Of a DNA stretch of 32,274 nt, positions 31,380 to 32,274 are shown piece by piece. Position numbers and translations under genes: made by a program. Every line of letters starts with the position of its first letter. Positions within the stretch are counted from its first letter, which is position 1. The stretch covers positions 5,458 through 37,731 of the forward strand of contig PMNJ01000174.1 of NCBI GenBank assembly GCA_003162595.1, given 5' to 3'. This stretch comes from Bacteroidales bacterium. Lineage in GTDB: Bacteria > Bacteroidota > Bacteroidia > Bacteroidales > VadinHA17. A model generated the notes under the pieces. That model made no database searches. It saw only the letters and a program-made list of their open reading frames with translations, and had not been told where the DNA came from.

Positions 31380-31856
31380 ATGAAAAAAATGTATTTTACT
31401 CTAATAATTGCAACTGTGCTTCTCTCCATTTTTGGATGCACTCAGAAGCACAGTGACCAATTGACCCGACAACAAATAGAGCAAATTAAAAGCGAGTTAA
31501 AAGCAGTGTGTGACAGTTTTGATGTGAAATGGGCGGAGTTGGATGATGTGGGAGCCTTAAAGTACTATTCTACTGATATGAAATCTATTGACAGCAGTTC
31601 ACTATCAGATTTTCAAGGGGAAAAGAGACTTTGGGAAGGAGTCAAAGACATAGCCACCATGAAAATTGAACCTATTTACCTTGATTTCATAGTCCTCACG
31701 AAGGACTTGGCTATTTCTGCATGGGTTAACAAATTAAAATATGTGATGAAATCAGGAGACACGTTACAAATTAACAAAAAAGCATATACAAATATCTGGA
31801 AAAAGAGTAATGGTCAATGGAAAATAATCTACGAACATGGTTCTTCATTTAATTGA
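31380..31856 (+). CDS. NTF2-like (SnoaL/DUF4440-type) lipoprotein
   Basis: A 158-residue lipoprotein; the lipobox is SIFGC (Cys 20). The mature part has the layout of a small NTF2-like cone fold: an N-terminal helix (IEQIKSELKAVCDSFDVKWAE), YYSTDMKSIDSSS, and C-terminal strands (LAISAWVNKLKYVMKSGDTL, KKAYTNIWKKSNGQWKIIYE). The NGQWKIIYEHGS ending is typical of DUF4440/SnoaL-like proteins. The role is unknown. It is the third single-gene unit in the row, but its promoter region has diverged from those of the two genes before it. Confidence 0.65.
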   Translation: MKKMYFTLIIATVLLSIFGCTQKHSDQLTRQQIEQIKSELKAVCDSFDVKWAELDDVGALKYYSTDMKSIDSSSLSDFQGEKRLWEGVKDIATMKIEPIYLDFIVLTKDLAISAWVNKLKYVMKSGDTLQINKKAYTNIWKKSNGQWKIIYEHGSSFN

Positions 31857-31986
31857 TACAAAAGGCGGGACAGAAATAAAACCTGTTATATCACAAATTA
31901 TTCAATTTGTAAAGGATTCGCTAAAATCATTTGAATCCTCTGAGATTCATTGTTTCAGAGCATTTCGTTCTTATATAACATTAATA

Positions 31987-32097
31987 TACAGGCATTTAAA
32001 AGTATTTATACCTTATCATTCTACGTCTGAGAATGCGCTCGTGGGTGGTGGCATCAATGGAATCAGACTGTTTAGGGAACTGGCGATGCAGGTGTGA
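31987..32097 (+). pseudogene. Possible transposase remnant (ISL3-like)
   Basis: An open stretch ending in GGGINGIRLFRELAMQV then stop. The pattern of a small residue, Asn, two residues and LFREL-x-x-Q resembles the segment near the end of ISL3-family transposases (Asn-Ala-x-x-Leu-x-Arg-Glu-Ile). A single-base frameshift after MQ would continue with GVNCNVLF, which also fits loosely. No terminal inverted repeats or further transposase sequence are visible. It may be only a chance reading frame. Confidence 0.22.
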
Positions 32098-32115
32098 ACT
32101 GTAACGTTCTGTTTC

Positions 32116-32274
32116 TTATAAACGGATTCCCATCACCGTAATATCATCTGTCTGAATATTATCTCCCATCCATTCCTTTAGATTTTTTTCCAGCGCTTCT
32201 TTTTGTATAATCATTGGTCTTCTATGAATGTCTAACAACAACGTATAAAATCTGTGTACAAAATACTTCCTGTC
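32116..32274 (-). CDS. SpoIIE/PP2C-family protein phosphatase, C-terminal end (partial)
   Basis: The minus strand is open from the window edge to a TAA at 32116-32118 and encodes 52 residues. The end reads QKEALEKNLKEWMGDNIQ then TDDITVMGIRL. The DDITVMGIRL ending is the last beta strand with the metal-binding Asp pair of SpoIIE-type PP2C phosphatases, and LLLDIHRRPM with QKEALEKNLKEW is the preceding helical part as seen in Bacteroidetes sensor-phosphatases. The rest, including any sensor or TPR domains, lies beyond the right edge. It converges with the NTF2-like gene. Confidence 0.8.
   Translation of the reverse strand, partial: DRKYFVHRFYTLLLDIHRRPMIIQKEALEKNLKEWMGDNIQTDDITVMGIRL

Noticed and set aside
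31932..31960. Two overlapping small inverted repeats (TGAATC/GATTCA and CTCTGA/TCAGAG) after the NTF2-like gene
   Set aside because: The arms are only 6 bp and there is no U-run; they could be alternative structures, but this level of pairing is expected by chance.

Overview
The window reads as chromosomal DNA of a Bacteroidota bacterium, probably Bacteroidales/Marinilabiliales-like; the order is inferred from protein style, not tested. The reasons are two SusC/SusD outer-membrane pairs, an ECF sigma factor/FecR anti-sigma pair of the Bacteroidetes type, many lipoprotein signals of the L-x-G-C kind, starts without Shine-Dalgarno sequences, and several TAnnTTTG (-7) promoter elements. Most of it is glycan-utilisation (PUL) DNA, with two oppositely oriented arms that meet at about 9.4-9.9 kb.

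Left arm (minus strand, 9396 down to 205): SusC, SusD, a surface lipoprotein with Ig-like and LamG domains, and two tandem GH144-type enzymes. GH144 contains beta-1,2-glucanases and sophorose-releasing enzymes, so this arm most likely binds, cuts and imports a beta-1,2-glucan. A hairpin with a U-rich tail lies inside this operon, just before the GH144 genes. The 476-base divergent region holds a leader hairpin, repeated AAAAGTAA/TTACTTTT words and the promoter of the sigma gene.

Right arm (plus strand, 9873 to about 28.9 kb): ECF sigma, FecR anti-sigma, a SusC carrying an STN signalling domain, and SusD. Together these look like a complete surface-to-nucleus signalling circuit. They are followed by a GH3 beta-glycosidase, a GH35/DUF5597 beta-galactosidase-like enzyme, a YicI-type GH31 alpha-xylosidase, an unassigned 625-residue protein that reads like a TIM-barrel glycosidase, a Tat-type beta-helix protein, and a XylE-like D-xylose/H+ symporter with an unusual extra membrane segment. 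GH35 + GH31 + GH3 + xylose uptake suggests stripping of galactose, xylose and glucose from xyloglucan-type oligosaccharides. No endo-xyloglucanase or fucosidase is present in the window.

Right end (28.9-32.3 kb): three single-gene units (esterase with C-terminal TPR, DUF1579-like secreted protein, NTF2-like lipoprotein) are separated by intergenic DNA that repeats. A promoter block of about 118 bases is nearly identical before the first two genes, and nearly identical terminator hairpins follow both. This looks like a small cassette array. The window ends with a possible transposase scrap and the C-terminal 52 codons of a SpoIIE/PP2C-type phosphatase on the minus strand.

The best candidates for something undescribed are the 625-residue TIM-barrel protein with its beta-helix neighbour, and the repeated promoter-gene-terminator units at the right end.
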